Below, piece by piece: positions 55,107 to 64,000 of a DNA stretch of 64,000 nucleotides. The position numbers were made by a program, and so were the translations under genes. A model generated the notes under the pieces. The model did not search any database. It was not told the DNA's origin and saw nothing but the letters and a program-made list of their open reading frames with translations. How positions within the stretch are numbered: position 1 is the stretch's first letter; the number at the start of each line of letters is the position of its first letter. This stretch comes from Myxococcota bacterium (GTDB lineage Bacteria; Myxococcota_A; UBA9160; SMWR01), in assembly GCA_039030075.1 (NCBI GenBank), contig JBCCEW010000002.1:1-64000 (forward strand), written 5' to 3'.

Positions 55107-55738
55107 GCGCAGCCCGGGTCGGATTTCCGGTCGTCGTGGCCGCGCCGTCGGGTACCGGCAAGACCACCGTGTGCCGGCGCGTCGTCGAGCAGGACCCGGA
55201 CATCGTCTTCTCGGTCTCCCACACGACCCGTCCGATCCGCAACGGCGAGCAGGACGGCCACGACTACCACTTCGTCGACGCGGACCGCTTCGTCACGATG
55301 GACGCCGAGGGGGCGTTCCTCGAGTGGGCCGAGTACAACGGCAATCGCTACGGCACGAGCTGGGCCTCGATCGACGCGCCCCTGGGTGAGGGCCACGACG
55401 TGCTGCTGGAGATCGAGGTCCAGGGGGCGAGCCAGGTTCGCGAGAAGCGAGAGGATGCGCGCTTCATCTTCCTCCTTCCGCCGAGCCTGGCCGAGTTGCG
55501 CAGGCGGCTCGAGGGCCGGGGCACGGATGCGCCCGAGGTGATCGCCTCGCGTCTCGAACTCGCACGCCGGGAGCTCGAAGACGGCCCCCGGTTCGACTAC
55601 GCGGTCGTCAACGACGACCTCGGTGCCTGCGTCGACACCGTGCTGGAGATCCTGACGGCCGAGCGGGCCGGGCGTACTGCGGCGCTGCGGGCCGCCCACG
55701 CGCCCGAGCCGGCCGTACGCCGCCTCCTGGACGCCTGA
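55103..55738 (+). CDS. gmk: Guanylate kinase
   Basis: Converts GMP to GDP with ATP. The 211 residues have the P-loop [10 protein letters not shown] (13-22), [21 protein letters not shown] for GMP binding, and the lid region. It starts with TTG overlapping the RemA-like gene (TTGA). rpoZ, which often follows gmk, is not present in the 51-base gap before spoT/relA. Confidence 0.96.
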   Translation: MSAARVGFPVVVAAPSGTGKTTVCRRVVEQDPDIVFSVSHTTRPIRNGEQDGHDYHFVDADRFVTMDAEGAFLEWAEYNGNRYGTSWASIDAPLGEGHDVLLEIEVQGASQVREKREDARFIFLLPPSLAELRRRLEGRGTDAPEVIASRLELARRELEDGPRFDYAVVNDDLGACVDTVLEILTAERAGRTAALRAAHAPEPAVRRLLDA

Positions 55739-55789
55739 GGCCGCCACCGCCGGCCGGCGGGAGGCCGCCGGGATAATCCGGTACTTTCC

Positions 55790-57967
55790 TTGGAACCACT
55801 CGATCTCCAAGGGGTTTTCCGGCGGTTGCTGCGCTTCAACGACATCGCGGACAGGATCCTCGAATACGATCCCTCGTGCGATCTGTCCCTGCTCCAACGG
55901 GCCTACGTGTTCTCCGCGAAGGTCCACGAGGGGCAGGAGCGCCTGTCGGGTGAGCCCTACCTGATCCACCCGATCGAGGTCGCGTCGATCCTCGTCGACC
56001 TGCGGATGGACGAGGTGACCGTCGCGGCGGGGCTCCTCCACGACACGATCGAGGACACGCTCACCACCCTCGACGAGTTGCGGCGACTGTTCGGCGATCG
56101 GGTGGCGTTCCTGGTCGAGGGCCTCACGAAGATCGCCCACGTCGAGTTCAAGTCGACGCGCGAGCGCCAGGCCGAGAGCTTCCGCAAGATGCTCGTCGCG
56201 ATGTCGACGGACATCCGCATCCTGTTGATCAAGCTCGCCGATCGCCTCCACAACATGCGCACGCTCCACTATGTGTCCGAGGATCGCTCGCGGCGCATCG
56301 CCCAGGAGACCCGCGATATCTACGCGCCGCTCGCGCACCGGCTCGGCATCAACTGGATGAAGACCGAGCTCGAGGATCTGTCCTTCCGCACCCTCGAGCC
56401 CCAGGCCGCTGGCGATCTGGAGCGGCGCTTGCGCTCGAAGCGCGAGGCGCGCAGCCGCTACATCGAAGAGGTGATCGGCGCTCTGTCGGCGCGCTTGCGC
56501 GACGCCGCCCTCGACGTCGAAGTCACGGGTCGGCTCAAGGAGCTCGCCTCGATCCACGCGAAGATGGAGCGCGAGGCGGTCAGCCTCGACGACATCTACG
56601 ACGTGATCGCCTTCCGCATCATCCTCGATGGCACGACGGCCGACGTCTACACGGCCCTCGGGATCGTCCACTCGGTGTGGCGCCCGGTGCCGGGACGCTT
56701 CAAGGACTACGTCGCCCTGCCGAAGGCGAACGGGTACCAGTCGCTCCACACCACCGTGATCGGCCCCTACGGCGAGCGGATGGAGATGCAGATTCGCACG
56801 CGCGAGATGCACCGCGACGCCGAGCTCGGGATCGCCGCGCACTGGAAGTACAAGTCCGGCCAGGTCTCGGCCGACTCGGACGACGGCAAGTTCGCCTGGC
56901 TGCGCCAGCTGATCGAGCGCCACCAGGATCTCTCGGATCCGAACGAGTTCATCGAGACCATCAAGGTCGACCTCTTCCCCGACGAGGTGTTCGTGTTCAC
57001 GCCGCGGGGCGAGGTGATCGGTCTCCCCGTGGGCGCGACGCCCGTCGACTTCGCGTACGCCATCCACAGCGAGGTAGGCGACAGCTGTTCGGGAGCGAAG
57101 GTGAACGGGAAGCTCGTCTCCCTGCGCCATCAGCTCGTCGACGGCGACACGGTCGAGATCGTGACCCGCCCGAACCAGCGCCCCCGCAAGGACTGGCTCG
57201 AGTTCGTGATCACGGGGAAGGCGCGCACGCGGATCCGTCACGCGATCCGGGCCGAGGAGAAGCAGCGCAGCCGCGAGCTCGGAGGCGAAATCCTCGAGCG
57301 CGAGCTGCGCAAGTCCGGCCTCTCCCTGCCGAAGCTGCTCCAGCAGGACGGGCTCGACGACGTGGCCCGGCGCCACGGGCGGGGCACCGCCGACGACCTG
57401 ATCGCGGCCGTGGGCTACGGCCGGATCGCCGCGAAGGAGATCGTTCGCGCGCTCGCGGGCGAAGAAGCGCCGGCGGTCACTCCGACGCCGAAGACGAAGC
57501 CGAAGCGCGCCCGTCGCAAGGACCCCACCCGGGGCCTCCAGGTGGGCGGCCAACCCGATGTGCTGGTGCGCTTCGGAGGCTGCTGCGCACCGCTGCCCGG
57601 CGACGAGGTGACCGGCTTCGTCACCCGCGGTCGCGGCGTCACCGTGCACCTGAACGACTGCCCGCGCATCTTCGAGCTCGACCCCGAGCGTCGCATCGAC
57701 GTCGAGTGGGGCCCCGACGCCGACGTCCCGCGCAAGATCAAGATGCGCGTGCGTTCGCAGGACCAGCCGGGCCTCCTGGCGAACGTCACCAAGACGATCT
57801 CGGCCCAGGGCGTGAACATCGGCGCTGCGCGCGTCACCACGACCAACGACCAGCTCGCCGAGCAGACCTTCGACGTCTACGTGCCCGACGTGGCCACCCT
57901 GAACGAGGTGATGAAGGAGATCCGCAAGATCAAGGGCGTGCTCTCCGTCGAGCGTCTGCGCACATGA
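55790..57967 (+). CDS. Bifunctional (p)ppGpp synthetase/hydrolase (SpoT/RelA)
   Basis: Makes and degrades the stringent alarmone (p)ppGpp. The 725 residues hold an intact HD hydrolase (HDTIEDT, His84-Asp85), a synthetase with RFKDY and ANGYQSLHTTV, a TGS domain (VFVFTPRGEVIGLPVGATPVDFAY, about 400-465), a conserved-cysteine domain (GGCCAPLPGDEV) and a C-terminal ACT domain (650-725). Both active sites look functional, so it is likely the main Rel enzyme of the cell. TTG 55790 is the only start that fits; the ribosome binding site is poor. Confidence 0.94.
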   Translation: MEPLDLQGVFRRLLRFNDIADRILEYDPSCDLSLLQRAYVFSAKVHEGQERLSGEPYLIHPIEVASILVDLRMDEVTVAAGLLHDTIEDTLTTLDELRRLFGDRVAFLVEGLTKIAHVEFKSTRERQAESFRKMLVAMSTDIRILLIKLADRLHNMRTLHYVSEDRSRRIAQETRDIYAPLAHRLGINWMKTELEDLSFRTLEPQAAGDLERRLRSKREARSRYIEEVIGALSARLRDAALDVEVTGRLKELASIHAKMEREAVSLDDIYDVIAFRIILDGTTADVYTALGIVHSVWRPVPGRFKDYVALPKANGYQSLHTTVIGPYGERMEMQIRTREMHRDAELGIAAHWKYKSGQVSADSDDGKFAWLRQLIERHQDLSDPNEFIETIKVDLFPDEVFVFTPRGEVIGLPVGATPVDFAYAIHSEVGDSCSGAKVNGKLVSLRHQLVDGDTVEIVTRPNQRPRKDWLEFVITGKARTRIRHAIRAEEKQRSRELGGEILERELRKSGLSLPKLLQQDGLDDVARRHGRGTADDLIAAVGYGRIAAKEIVRALAGEEAPAVTPTPKTKPKRARRKDPTRGLQVGGQPDVLVRFGGCCAPLPGDEVTGFVTRGRGVTVHLNDCPRIFELDPERRIDVEWGPDADVPRKIKMRVRSQDQPGLLANVTKTISAQGVNIGAARVTTTNDQLAEQTFDVYVPDVATLNEVMKEIRKIKGVLSVERLRT

Positions 57968-57983
57968 GGCCTCGCGCGCTCCG

Positions 57984-59120
57984 GTGAAGATCCTCCAGCT
58001 CACCAGTGACTGGAAGTGGACCGGCCCGGCCGCCCCGATGGTCCAGCTCGCCGCGGCCCAGCGCGACGCCGGCCACGAGGTCGCCCTCGTGTGCGCGCCC
58101 GCGCCGCCCGAGAGCGAGCCGTCGCTGCGCACGCGCGCGATCGAAGCGGGCTTCCCGCCGGCCGTCGAGCTGAGCCGCTCGCGCGGCGTCCGGCTCTGGC
58201 GCGACCGCGCCGATACGGCCGCGCTCCGCGATCTGATCGAGACCCGGGGCTTCGACGTCGTCCACACCTGGCACACGCGCGACCACGTGCTGGCTCTGCG
58301 CGCCGCGGCGCGCCGGCGGCGTCAAGGACGGACGCGGGTGGTGCGCGCCTACAAGATCGCCGAGCCGATTCCGCCCCTGCCCTGGAATCGCTGGCTCTTC
58401 GGGCCGGGTACCGATGGATTGCAGTGCGTGTCCCAGGCCTCTGCCGACGCCAACGCGCGCCTGCGCGGCGGGCGGCCCACCGCGGCGGTATACGGTGCCA
58501 TCGACCTCGAGCGCTTTCGGCCGGCACCGGCGGACAAAGCCGTGCGCGAGTCGCTCGGGCTGTCTCCGGAAGACCGGGTGGTGGGAATCGTGGCGCGCGC
58601 CCAGCGCCACCGGCGCTTCGATCTGTTGCTCGAAGCCGCGGCGCGCCGCGCCGCCGAGGATCCGTCGTTTCGACTGGTCGTGGTCGGACGCGGCACCCAC
58701 ATCGAAGAGACGGCCCAGCGCCCGGCCGAGGCGCTGGGCATCGCCGATCGCGTGGTCTTCGCCGGCTACCGCACCGACGACTTCGTCGACGTGCTGCGCT
58801 GTTTCGACGTCTTCACCTTCCTGGTGCCGGGCTCCGACGGAGGTTGTCGCGCGCTCCTGGAAGCCCAGGCCTGCGGGCTCCCAGCGGTCACGTCGCGGCG
58901 CGGCGCCTTGCCCGAGCTGATCGCCGACGGCGAGACCGGGTTTCACATGGAGGAGGACGCGGCGGCGCTCGCCGACGCCTGGGGAACGCTCCTCGACGAC
59001 GCCGCGCTGCGTCAGCGGTTCGGCGCGGCGGCTCGCGCGCGGGCCGAAGCCGAGTTCAGCCCGGCGCGTCTCGAAGCCCGCGTCGCCGGGCTCTACGCCG
59101 CCACGGGCGCGGGAAGCTAG
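57984..59120 (+). CDS. GT4-family glycosyltransferase
   Basis: A 378-residue GT-B enzyme. The N-terminal Rossmann domain starts MKILQLTSDWKWTGPAAPMVQLA. The C-terminal domain has VVGIVARAQRHRRFDLLLEAA, VVGRG, FAGYRTD and the GT4 donor-binding EX7E-like segment (GGCRALLEAQACGLPAV). The acceptor and donor are not known; LPS core or O-antigen is plausible from the neighbours msbA, rfaE1 and waaA. The start is GTG 57984. Its stop shares a CTAG with the msbA stop on the other strand. Confidence 0.88.
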   Translation: MKILQLTSDWKWTGPAAPMVQLAAAQRDAGHEVALVCAPAPPESEPSLRTRAIEAGFPPAVELSRSRGVRLWRDRADTAALRDLIETRGFDVVHTWHTRDHVLALRAAARRRRQGRTRVVRAYKIAEPIPPLPWNRWLFGPGTDGLQCVSQASADANARLRGGRPTAAVYGAIDLERFRPAPADKAVRESLGLSPEDRVVGIVARAQRHRRFDLLLEAAARRAAEDPSFRLVVVGRGTHIEETAQRPAEALGIADRVVFAGYRTDDFVDVLRCFDVFTFLVPGSDGGCRALLEAQACGLPAVTSRRGALPELIADGETGFHMEEDAAALADAWGTLLDDAALRQRFGAAARARAEAEFSPARLEARVAGLYAATGAGS

Positions 59121-61042
59121 CCCTCGGTCGTCGGATCGTCGGCCCCGTCGCTCGTCTGGAGCGAGAGCATGTCGCGGTAGATGCCGGGCTTCTTCGCGAG
59201 CTCGTCCGGGCTGCCCAACTGGGCGATTCGGCCACGCTCCAGGACGACGACCTTGTCGGCCTGGCGAATCGTGGACAGCCGGTGGGCGATCACGAGGGCG
59301 GTGCGACCGGGCATGAGCTGATCGATGGCGTCTTGCACCAACCGTTCGCTCTGCGAGTCGAGGGAGCTGGTGGCCTCGTCGAGCACCAGGATCGCCGGGT
59401 CACGCAGCAGGGCCCGCGCGATCGTGACGCGCTGGCGCTGTCCGCCCGAGAGCCGCGCGCCGCCGGCCCCGACCATGGTCTCGTAGCCGTCGAGCAGCTC
59501 GCCGACGAACTCGTCGACGTGGGCGGTGCGCGCCGCGGCGAGGATCTCTTCTTCGGTCGCGTCGAGTCGTCCGTAGCGGATGTTCTCGCGGATCGATCCG
59601 TCGAACAGGAAGGGCTCCTGCGTGACCACCGCCATCTGGTCGAGCAGGGTGTCGCGGCGCACGCGTCGCAGGTCGACCCCGTCGATTTCGATGTGTCCCC
59701 CGGTCGGGTCGTAGAAGCGCAGCAACAGGTCGACCAGGGTGGTCTTGCCGGCGCCGGTGGGACCGACGATCGCGATCATCTCGCCGGCCCGGATCTCGAA
59801 GTCGATGTCCGCGAGGACGGGCTCGCGGCCGTACGAGAAATCGACGCCGGCGTAGCGGATGCCGTCGCTGAGGCGCGGGATCGGAACCGCGTCCTGGGCA
59901 TCGACCACCTCGAGCGGGCTGTCCAGCACTTCGAAGTAGCGTTCCGCCGAGGGCTGGGCGTCGGCGACGCGCACCCAGCCTCGCGCCAGCGTGCGCACGG
60001 GGCGGTAGAGCGTGACCGAGATGGCCGAGAAGGCCGCCAGGTCGCCCATCGTGAGGTTCCAATAGCCGCCCACCACCAGGAAGAGCCCGATCAAGAGCAC
60101 GCCGATCGCGGCGAGGTTGTTGAGGCCGTCGATCAGCGAGCGCGCCAGCACCCGGTTCTTCACGACCTTCATCCCGCGTCGGAAGAGCCCGTGGGTGCTG
60201 TGTCCGAACCCGTGCATCTCGTGGTCTTCGGCGCGAAACGCCTTGATCACCTTGATGCCCTCGAGGATCTCGACGAGACGGCTCGTCACGTCGGCGGCCT
60301 GGACCTGTCGGCTCTTCGCGCTCTTGCGGATGCGACGCCCGAACAGCGAGATCACCGCGAAGATGCCCGGCCCGACGAGCAGCATGACCAGCGAGAGCTG
60401 CCACGAGACGAAGAGCAGCCCCGCCGCGCCGACGATCAACATCACCACCGCTTCGACGAGATCGCCGAAGACCAGTCCGAGGGCGCCCTGGGCGACCGCC
60501 GAATCGCCGATCATGCGCGCGAAGAGATCGCCGCGGTTGCTCTCCTGGTGGAAGCGCAGGGGCAGTGCGAGCAGGTGGCCGCAGATCTCCTTCTTCATGT
60601 CGACGTCGATCCGTCCGAGCACCCACGCCACCAGGTACTCGCGACCGAAGTGGACGATCGGCATGGCGAGGATGATCGCGAGGGCGGCCGCGATGATCTG
60701 GCTGATGCTCCCGCTGATGCGTTCGAGGGTCGCCTGGGCCTCCTCGGCGTCGGCCGGCTCGTTGGGCGGCGGCGCGCCCGCGCCGGGGACGTAGTCGTCG
60801 AGGTCGAAGGGCAGGAAGCTGCCCGCTCCCTGCACACCCTGACTCGGCGTGATCACGTCGTCGAAGATCGGCTTGATCAGATAGGCGCGGCCGTACTGCC
60901 CCACGCTGAGGAGCCAGGCCAGGCCCATCGCCAGCAGGATCAGCCCGAGGTAGGGGCGCGCATAGCGCAGCAGGCGGGTGAGCGACTGGCGCGAGATCGC
61001 GCTCTCGCGCGCGTCTGCTGCGGGCTGGGCAGGGTCGGACAA
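59117..61042 (-). CDS. msbA: Lipid A flippase MsbA-type ABC transporter
   Basis: Homodimeric ABC exporter that flips lipid A-core across the inner membrane. The 641 residues have six membrane helices and a fused ATPase: Walker A VGPTGAGKTT, Q-loop VTQEPFLFDG, signature LSGGQRQRVTIA, Walker B ILVLDEATSSLD. A Pro-rich external loop near residues 70-105 (DDYVPGAGAPPPNEPAD) is longer than in Escherichia coli. The start is TTG at 61042 with GGAGG nearby. Lipid A as substrate is the usual inference from an LPS neighbourhood. Confidence 0.88.
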   Translation of the reverse strand: MSDPAQPAADARESAISRQSLTRLLRYARPYLGLILLAMGLAWLLSVGQYGRAYLIKPIFDDVITPSQGVQGAGSFLPFDLDDYVPGAGAPPPNEPADAEEAQATLERISGSISQIIAAALAIILAMPIVHFGREYLVAWVLGRIDVDMKKEICGHLLALPLRFHQESNRGDLFARMIGDSAVAQGALGLVFGDLVEAVVMLIVGAAGLLFVSWQLSLVMLLVGPGIFAVISLFGRRIRKSAKSRQVQAADVTSRLVEILEGIKVIKAFRAEDHEMHGFGHSTHGLFRRGMKVVKNRVLARSLIDGLNNLAAIGVLLIGLFLVVGGYWNLTMGDLAAFSAISVTLYRPVRTLARGWVRVADAQPSAERYFEVLDSPLEVVDAQDAVPIPRLSDGIRYAGVDFSYGREPVLADIDFEIRAGEMIAIVGPTGAGKTTLVDLLLRFYDPTGGHIEIDGVDLRRVRRDTLLDQMAVVTQEPFLFDGSIRENIRYGRLDATEEEILAAARTAHVDEFVGELLDGYETMVGAGGARLSGGQRQRVTIARALLRDPAILVLDEATSSLDSQSERLVQDAIDQLMPGRTALVIAHRLSTIRQADKVVVLERGRIAQLGSPDELAKKPGIYRDMLSLQTSDGADDPTTEG

Positions 61043-61120
61043 CGGAGGTCCCCTCCAGGGGCGTCGGTCACGGGGGCGCTTGGCGGACGCCGAAGGTAGC
61101 GATCCGGGCGCGATTCCCGC

Positions 61121-62506
61121 TCAGGCCAGATCGTCGGCGATCGCGTCGCCCGCGCGCCAGCCGAGCCAGAGGTCGCCATCGCTCCCCAGCGATGCCACCG
61201 AGGCGCGGTCGAGGTGGAACACCAGCGGGCGTGACGAGAGACGCAGCTGGGGCGAGCGCGGCCAGCTTCCCTGGGTCGGCTCGGCGAGCAAGGTGTCGTC
61301 GTCCCACTGCAGGGGAGTGCGCGGGACGCGTTGCAGTGCCTCTTCCGAGAAGGGCAGGAGGTCGCGCAGGGCGGAACTCACGCGCTGCTCCGCCCTGGCT
61401 TCGGCCTCGGCGTCTTCGGCGGACGCGACCACGCTCGCGACGAGGTCGAAGGCCTGGTCGCTCCGCCGGGGCCGGAACACCCGGAGCGCGACGGGGGCTC
61501 CTCCGTCGTCACCGCGCCAGATGACGCGGTCGGCCATGCACTCGGGCAGCTGGCCCGCCGGGCCCTGGAAATGGAAGCCGTAGCGCTGCCAGCGAATCGG
61601 CGGGGCCGCGAAGAGCTCGGCGGTCTCCGCCTCGGCGACCGAAGCGAGCGCCGCCATCGGCGCGTTGAGGACGAGGGCCCGCCCGCTCCAGATCTCTCGC
61701 GCGCCCTCGACCGAGAGCCCCGGCTGCTGCTGGACGGCAACGAGCTGGAAGGGCGTTTCGATGCTGCGGAACTCGCCGTACACCGACTGGATGCGGCGTC
61801 GCAGCAGTGCGCGCAGCTGTCCTTCGCCCCCCTCGATCGAGACGCCGCCCCGCAATAGACCCCCGAGCAGGCGTGCGCGCGACTCGGACGGGAGCGGAAC
61901 TTCACCGGCGTTCGAAAGCGCGGACAGGGGCGCTTCGAGCAGCGCGCGCAGTCCGCCGGGTGCACGGTCCAGCCCCGAAGGCCAGCCGCGGTGCGCGCCG
62001 TTGCGCTTCGGCGACAGGGCTTCGCGGGCGCGTTGGGTCGCGCGCGTGGCGAGCGAGGTCTCCATGAGGATCTGCAGCTCGCGGTCGGCCGCCGCATCGA
62101 GGGCTTCTACGAAGTCGCGCGCGTCGTCGCGCGGAGCCAGCCCCCAGCTCGACCATTCCTCGGCGGTATGGGTTCCCGCGCCGAGATCGACGCGCGCTTC
62201 GCGATCACAGACCTGGACCGCGACCTCTTCCGCGACGAAGCGGCGCTGGTCGATCAGCGGAACGCCGAGCTCGCGCAGGCAGGATCCGAGCAGGCCGTTC
62301 GGCTCGGCACCGACGAGGAGAAAGGGTTCCCGCAGCAGGTCGTTCGTGTTGCCGTCGGGTGTCTCTTCGAGTACGAGCACGCGGAGCCCGCGCTGACCGA
62401 GACGCGCCGCGGCCACCAGCCCGGGGAGGGCGGTGCCGAGGACCACGACGTCCCAGCGGCGGACGCGAAAGACGTCCGCACTCGAGATCGCGGGGAGCGG
62501 GGCCAT
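61121..62506 (-). CDS. FAD-type oxidoreductase-like protein of unknown function
   Basis: A 461-residue protein with an N-terminal dinucleotide-binding fold (VVVLGTALPGLVAAARLGQRGLRVLVLEE), but with GTALPG in place of the usual GxGxxG. The following parts fit a flavin amine oxidase/phytoene desaturase-like layout: a middle of helices, then GGVSIEGGEGQLRALL, where such enzymes build substrate and FAD contacts. The C-terminus lacks a clear GD motif (SLGSDGDLWLGWRAGDAIADDLA). It starts at ATG 62506, overlapping the purM stop. Substrate and activity unknown; it may have lost redox function. Confidence 0.65.
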   Translation of the reverse strand: MAPLPAISSADVFRVRRWDVVVLGTALPGLVAAARLGQRGLRVLVLEETPDGNTNDLLREPFLLVGAEPNGLLGSCLRELGVPLIDQRRFVAEEVAVQVCDREARVDLGAGTHTAEEWSSWGLAPRDDARDFVEALDAAADRELQILMETSLATRATQRAREALSPKRNGAHRGWPSGLDRAPGGLRALLEAPLSALSNAGEVPLPSESRARLLGGLLRGGVSIEGGEGQLRALLRRRIQSVYGEFRSIETPFQLVAVQQQPGLSVEGAREIWSGRALVLNAPMAALASVAEAETAELFAAPPIRWQRYGFHFQGPAGQLPECMADRVIWRGDDGGAPVALRVFRPRRSDQAFDLVASVVASAEDAEAEARAEQRVSSALRDLLPFSEEALQRVPRTPLQWDDDTLLAEPTQGSWPRSPQLRLSSRPLVFHLDRASVASLGSDGDLWLGWRAGDAIADDLA

Positions 62507-63594
62507 CAGTCGCCGGGCAGGGCGCCGTAGCGCAGCGGCTCGCCGTCGGGCTCTCGCGCTTCGATCGTTCCGATGCGGTACGCGCGCTCGCCGAGGGCGC
62601 GGACGCGATCGAGGATGTCCTCGGACTCGGCGTCGGGGACGATCACCACCATCCCGATGCCGCAGTTGAAGACGCGCAGCATCTCGTCGGGATCGACTTC
62701 GCCCTGGCGCTGCAGCCAGCCGAAGATCTCGGGGCGCGGCCAACTGTCCGGATCGATCAGGGCGCAGACGCCCTTCGGCAGCACCCTGGGAATGTTGCCG
62801 GGGAAGCCGCCGCCGGTGATGTGGGCCATCCCCTTGACCGTGAAGTCGCGGACCAGGTTGAGGACCGTCTTCACGTAGATGCGGGTGGGCGAGAGCAGGG
62901 CGCTCGCGAGGCTCGTGTTGAGCTCGGCGTTCTCGGCGCGCAGGTCGACCTTCCCGGCCTTCACCCCCTGGTCGACGATGCGGCGCACGAGGCTGTAGCC
63001 GTTGCTGTGACACCCGCCCGAGGCCAGCCCGAGGATGGTGTCGCCCTGGCTGATGCCCGAACCGTCGATCACGCGATCGCGTTCGACGACACCCACGCCG
63101 AAGCCGACGAGCTCGATGTCGGCATCGTCGTACACGCCGGGCATGGTGGCGGTCTCGCCGCCCAGCAGTGCGCAACCCGCGCGGCGGCAGCCCTCGGCGA
63201 TGCCGCGGAGCGCCTGCTTCGCGCGGTCGGTGTCGAGGCGCGACATCGCGACGTAGTCGAGGAAGACGAGCGGCTCGGCGCCCTGGACGATCAGGTCGTT
63301 CACGACCATCGCGACGCAGTCGATGCCGACCGTGTCGTAGCGGCCGAGCTCAGCGGCGAGCTTCAGCTTGGTGCCGACACCGTCGGCGCCCGCGACGAAG
63401 ATCGGGTTCTGGTAGCGCTCGGGAGCCTTGAACAGCCCGGCGAAGCCGCCGACGGACGAAAGGACCTCGGGCCGCAGCGTGGAGCGCGTGATGTCCCGGA
63501 TCTCGTCGACGAATCCCTCGTCGTGGTCGAGATCGACGCCCGACGCGGCGTAGGCCGGTGCGCTCCCCTGGGGTTCGTCGGGCGATCCACTCAC
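62506..63594 (-). CDS. purM: Phosphoribosylformylglycinamidine cyclo-ligase
   Basis: AIR synthetase, step 5 of purine synthesis. The family motifs are all seen: AGADGVGTKLKLA, CVAMVVNDLIVQGAEPLVFLDY, GCALLGGETATMPGVY, GLASGGCHSNGYSLVR, HITGGGFPGNIPRVLP and the C-terminal FNCGIGMVVIV. I set the start at GTG 63594; TTG 63630 is also in frame. Its stop overlaps the next gene on this strand. No other pur gene is in the window. Confidence 0.94.
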   Translation of the reverse strand: MSGSPDEPQGSAPAYAASGVDLDHDEGFVDEIRDITRSTLRPEVLSSVGGFAGLFKAPERYQNPIFVAGADGVGTKLKLAAELGRYDTVGIDCVAMVVNDLIVQGAEPLVFLDYVAMSRLDTDRAKQALRGIAEGCRRAGCALLGGETATMPGVYDDADIELVGFGVGVVERDRVIDGSGISQGDTILGLASGGCHSNGYSLVRRIVDQGVKAGKVDLRAENAELNTSLASALLSPTRIYVKTVLNLVRDFTVKGMAHITGGGFPGNIPRVLPKGVCALIDPDSWPRPEIFGWLQRQGEVDPDEMLRVFNCGIGMVVIVPDAESEDILDRVRALGERAYRIGTIEAREPDGEPLRYGALPGD

Positions 63595-63711
63595 CCGGCG
63601 ATGGATAGGGGAGGCAGAGTCCGAGCGCAATCAGCGGGTTCGCGATCTCTCCCGACGGCCCGGGAGCCGGCCGCGCCCAGCGGCATGGAGGCCTGCTGCT
63701 ATGATTCGCCG

Positions 63712-64000
63712 GTGAAGCTCTCGGTGGTGATTCCAGCGCTCGATGAGGCGGAACGCATCGAGGCCACCATCCTCGGAGCCCTCGACTCGCCGGCGCCCAC
63801 GGCTCCGTCGACCGGCTCCGCGATCGAGGTCCTCGTCGTCGACGGTGGGAGTCAGGATCAGACGCGGCACCTCGCCGAAGCCGCGGGGGCCCGCGTGCTC
63901 GAGAGTGCGCCGGGACGGGCCCGTCAACTCGCAGCTGGCGCGGAGGCCAGCGGGGGAGAAGCCATCCTCTTTCTCCATGCGGATACGCGACTGCCCCGTG
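63712..64000 (+). CDS. GT2-family glycosyltransferase, 3' end beyond the window
   Basis: The first 96 codons are visible: KLSVVIPALDEAERIEATI, an insertion, then VLVVDGGSQDQT with the GT-A nucleotide motif, and GRARQLAAGAEASGG followed by ILFLHADTRLP. This is the pattern of TIGR04283-type GT2 enzymes. GTG 63712 is the likely start; ATG 63685 is in frame and would add nine residues. It is divergent from purM. Confidence 0.8.
   Translation, partial: MKLSVVIPALDEAERIEATILGALDSPAPTAPSTGSAIEVLVVDGGSQDQTRHLAEAAGARVLESAPGRARQLAAGAEASGGEAILFLHADTRLPR

Overview
This 64 kb window is GC-rich chromosomal DNA (about two thirds G+C by eye). It is densely packed with co-directional genes that often overlap by 1-4 bases (ATGA, GTGA, TAGTG). 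It comes from a Gram-negative, lipid A-making bacterium with type IV pili and chemosensory genes. The order pilA-pilG-pilH-pilI-pilD, paired with the block phoH-ybeY-lnt-prfB-lysS-lolC-lolD-bamA-skp-lpxA, points to the deltaproteobacterial group (Myxococcota/Desulfobacterota-like). I cannot name a genus. I see no insertion sequences, phage genes, CRISPR arrays or rRNA.

Layout. 1-4185: end of a type IV pilus cluster (pilin, TPR-like protein, ABC transporter pair, prepilin peptidase). 4246-4319: tRNA-Gln(CTG). 4430-7745: yceD-rpmF-fabD-acpP-fabF behind a leader that holds a strong intrinsic terminator. 7917-12168: a one-ORF fusion of ribose-5-phosphate isomerase B with serine hydroxymethyltransferase, then nrdR-ribD-ribH-nusB. 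12230-12850: an M17-N-only protein. 12902-26848: a 12-gene chemosensory operon (DUF4388/pseudo-receiver, CheY, CheA, two CheW, MCP, zinc-ribbon/pseudo-receiver, HEAT-repeat protein, CheR, CheB, coiled-coil/GAF, CheY). 26891-28749: lptE and holA, with rpsT on the other strand. 28919-32010: a TPR/zinc-ribbon membrane protein and a second DUF4388 protein with a pseudopilin-like tail. 32058-40547: phoH, ybeY, lnt, prfB (programmed +1 frameshift), lysS, lolC/E and lolD. 40842-50825: bamA, skp, lpxA, lpxI, a Gfo/Idh oxidoreductase, lpxB, waaA and lpxK. 50830-52802 (minus): lptF/G and a WaaP/KdkA-type kinase. 52956-59120: rfaE1, yicC, remA-like, gmk, spoT/relA and a glycosyltransferase. 59117-63594 (minus): msbA, an FAD-type oxidoreductase and purM. 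63712-64000: start of a GT2 glycosyltransferase.

How it fits together. Much of the window builds the cell envelope: lipid A and Kdo (lpxA, lpxI, lpxB, waaA, lpxK, rfaE1, kinase), LPS export (msbA, lptF/G, lptE), lipoprotein maturation and sorting (lnt, lolC/D) and outer-membrane protein assembly (bamA, skp). The chemosensory operon is complete for signalling and adaptation, carries no flagellar genes, and lies about 9 kb from the pilus genes. Control of pilus motility or another non-flagellar output is therefore plausible but is inference.

Most notable: the RpiB-GlyA fusion; a BamA with an extra N-terminal TolB/LpoB-like domain and apparently six POTRA domains; a chemosensory operon with several degenerate receivers and a HEAT protein; a DUF4388-TM-pseudopilin chimera; a LolC/E with about 240 extra N-terminal residues; a probable CTG start for phoH; and a terminator just upstream of yceD-rpmF that looks like an attenuator. 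No intergenic gap exceeds 300 bases.
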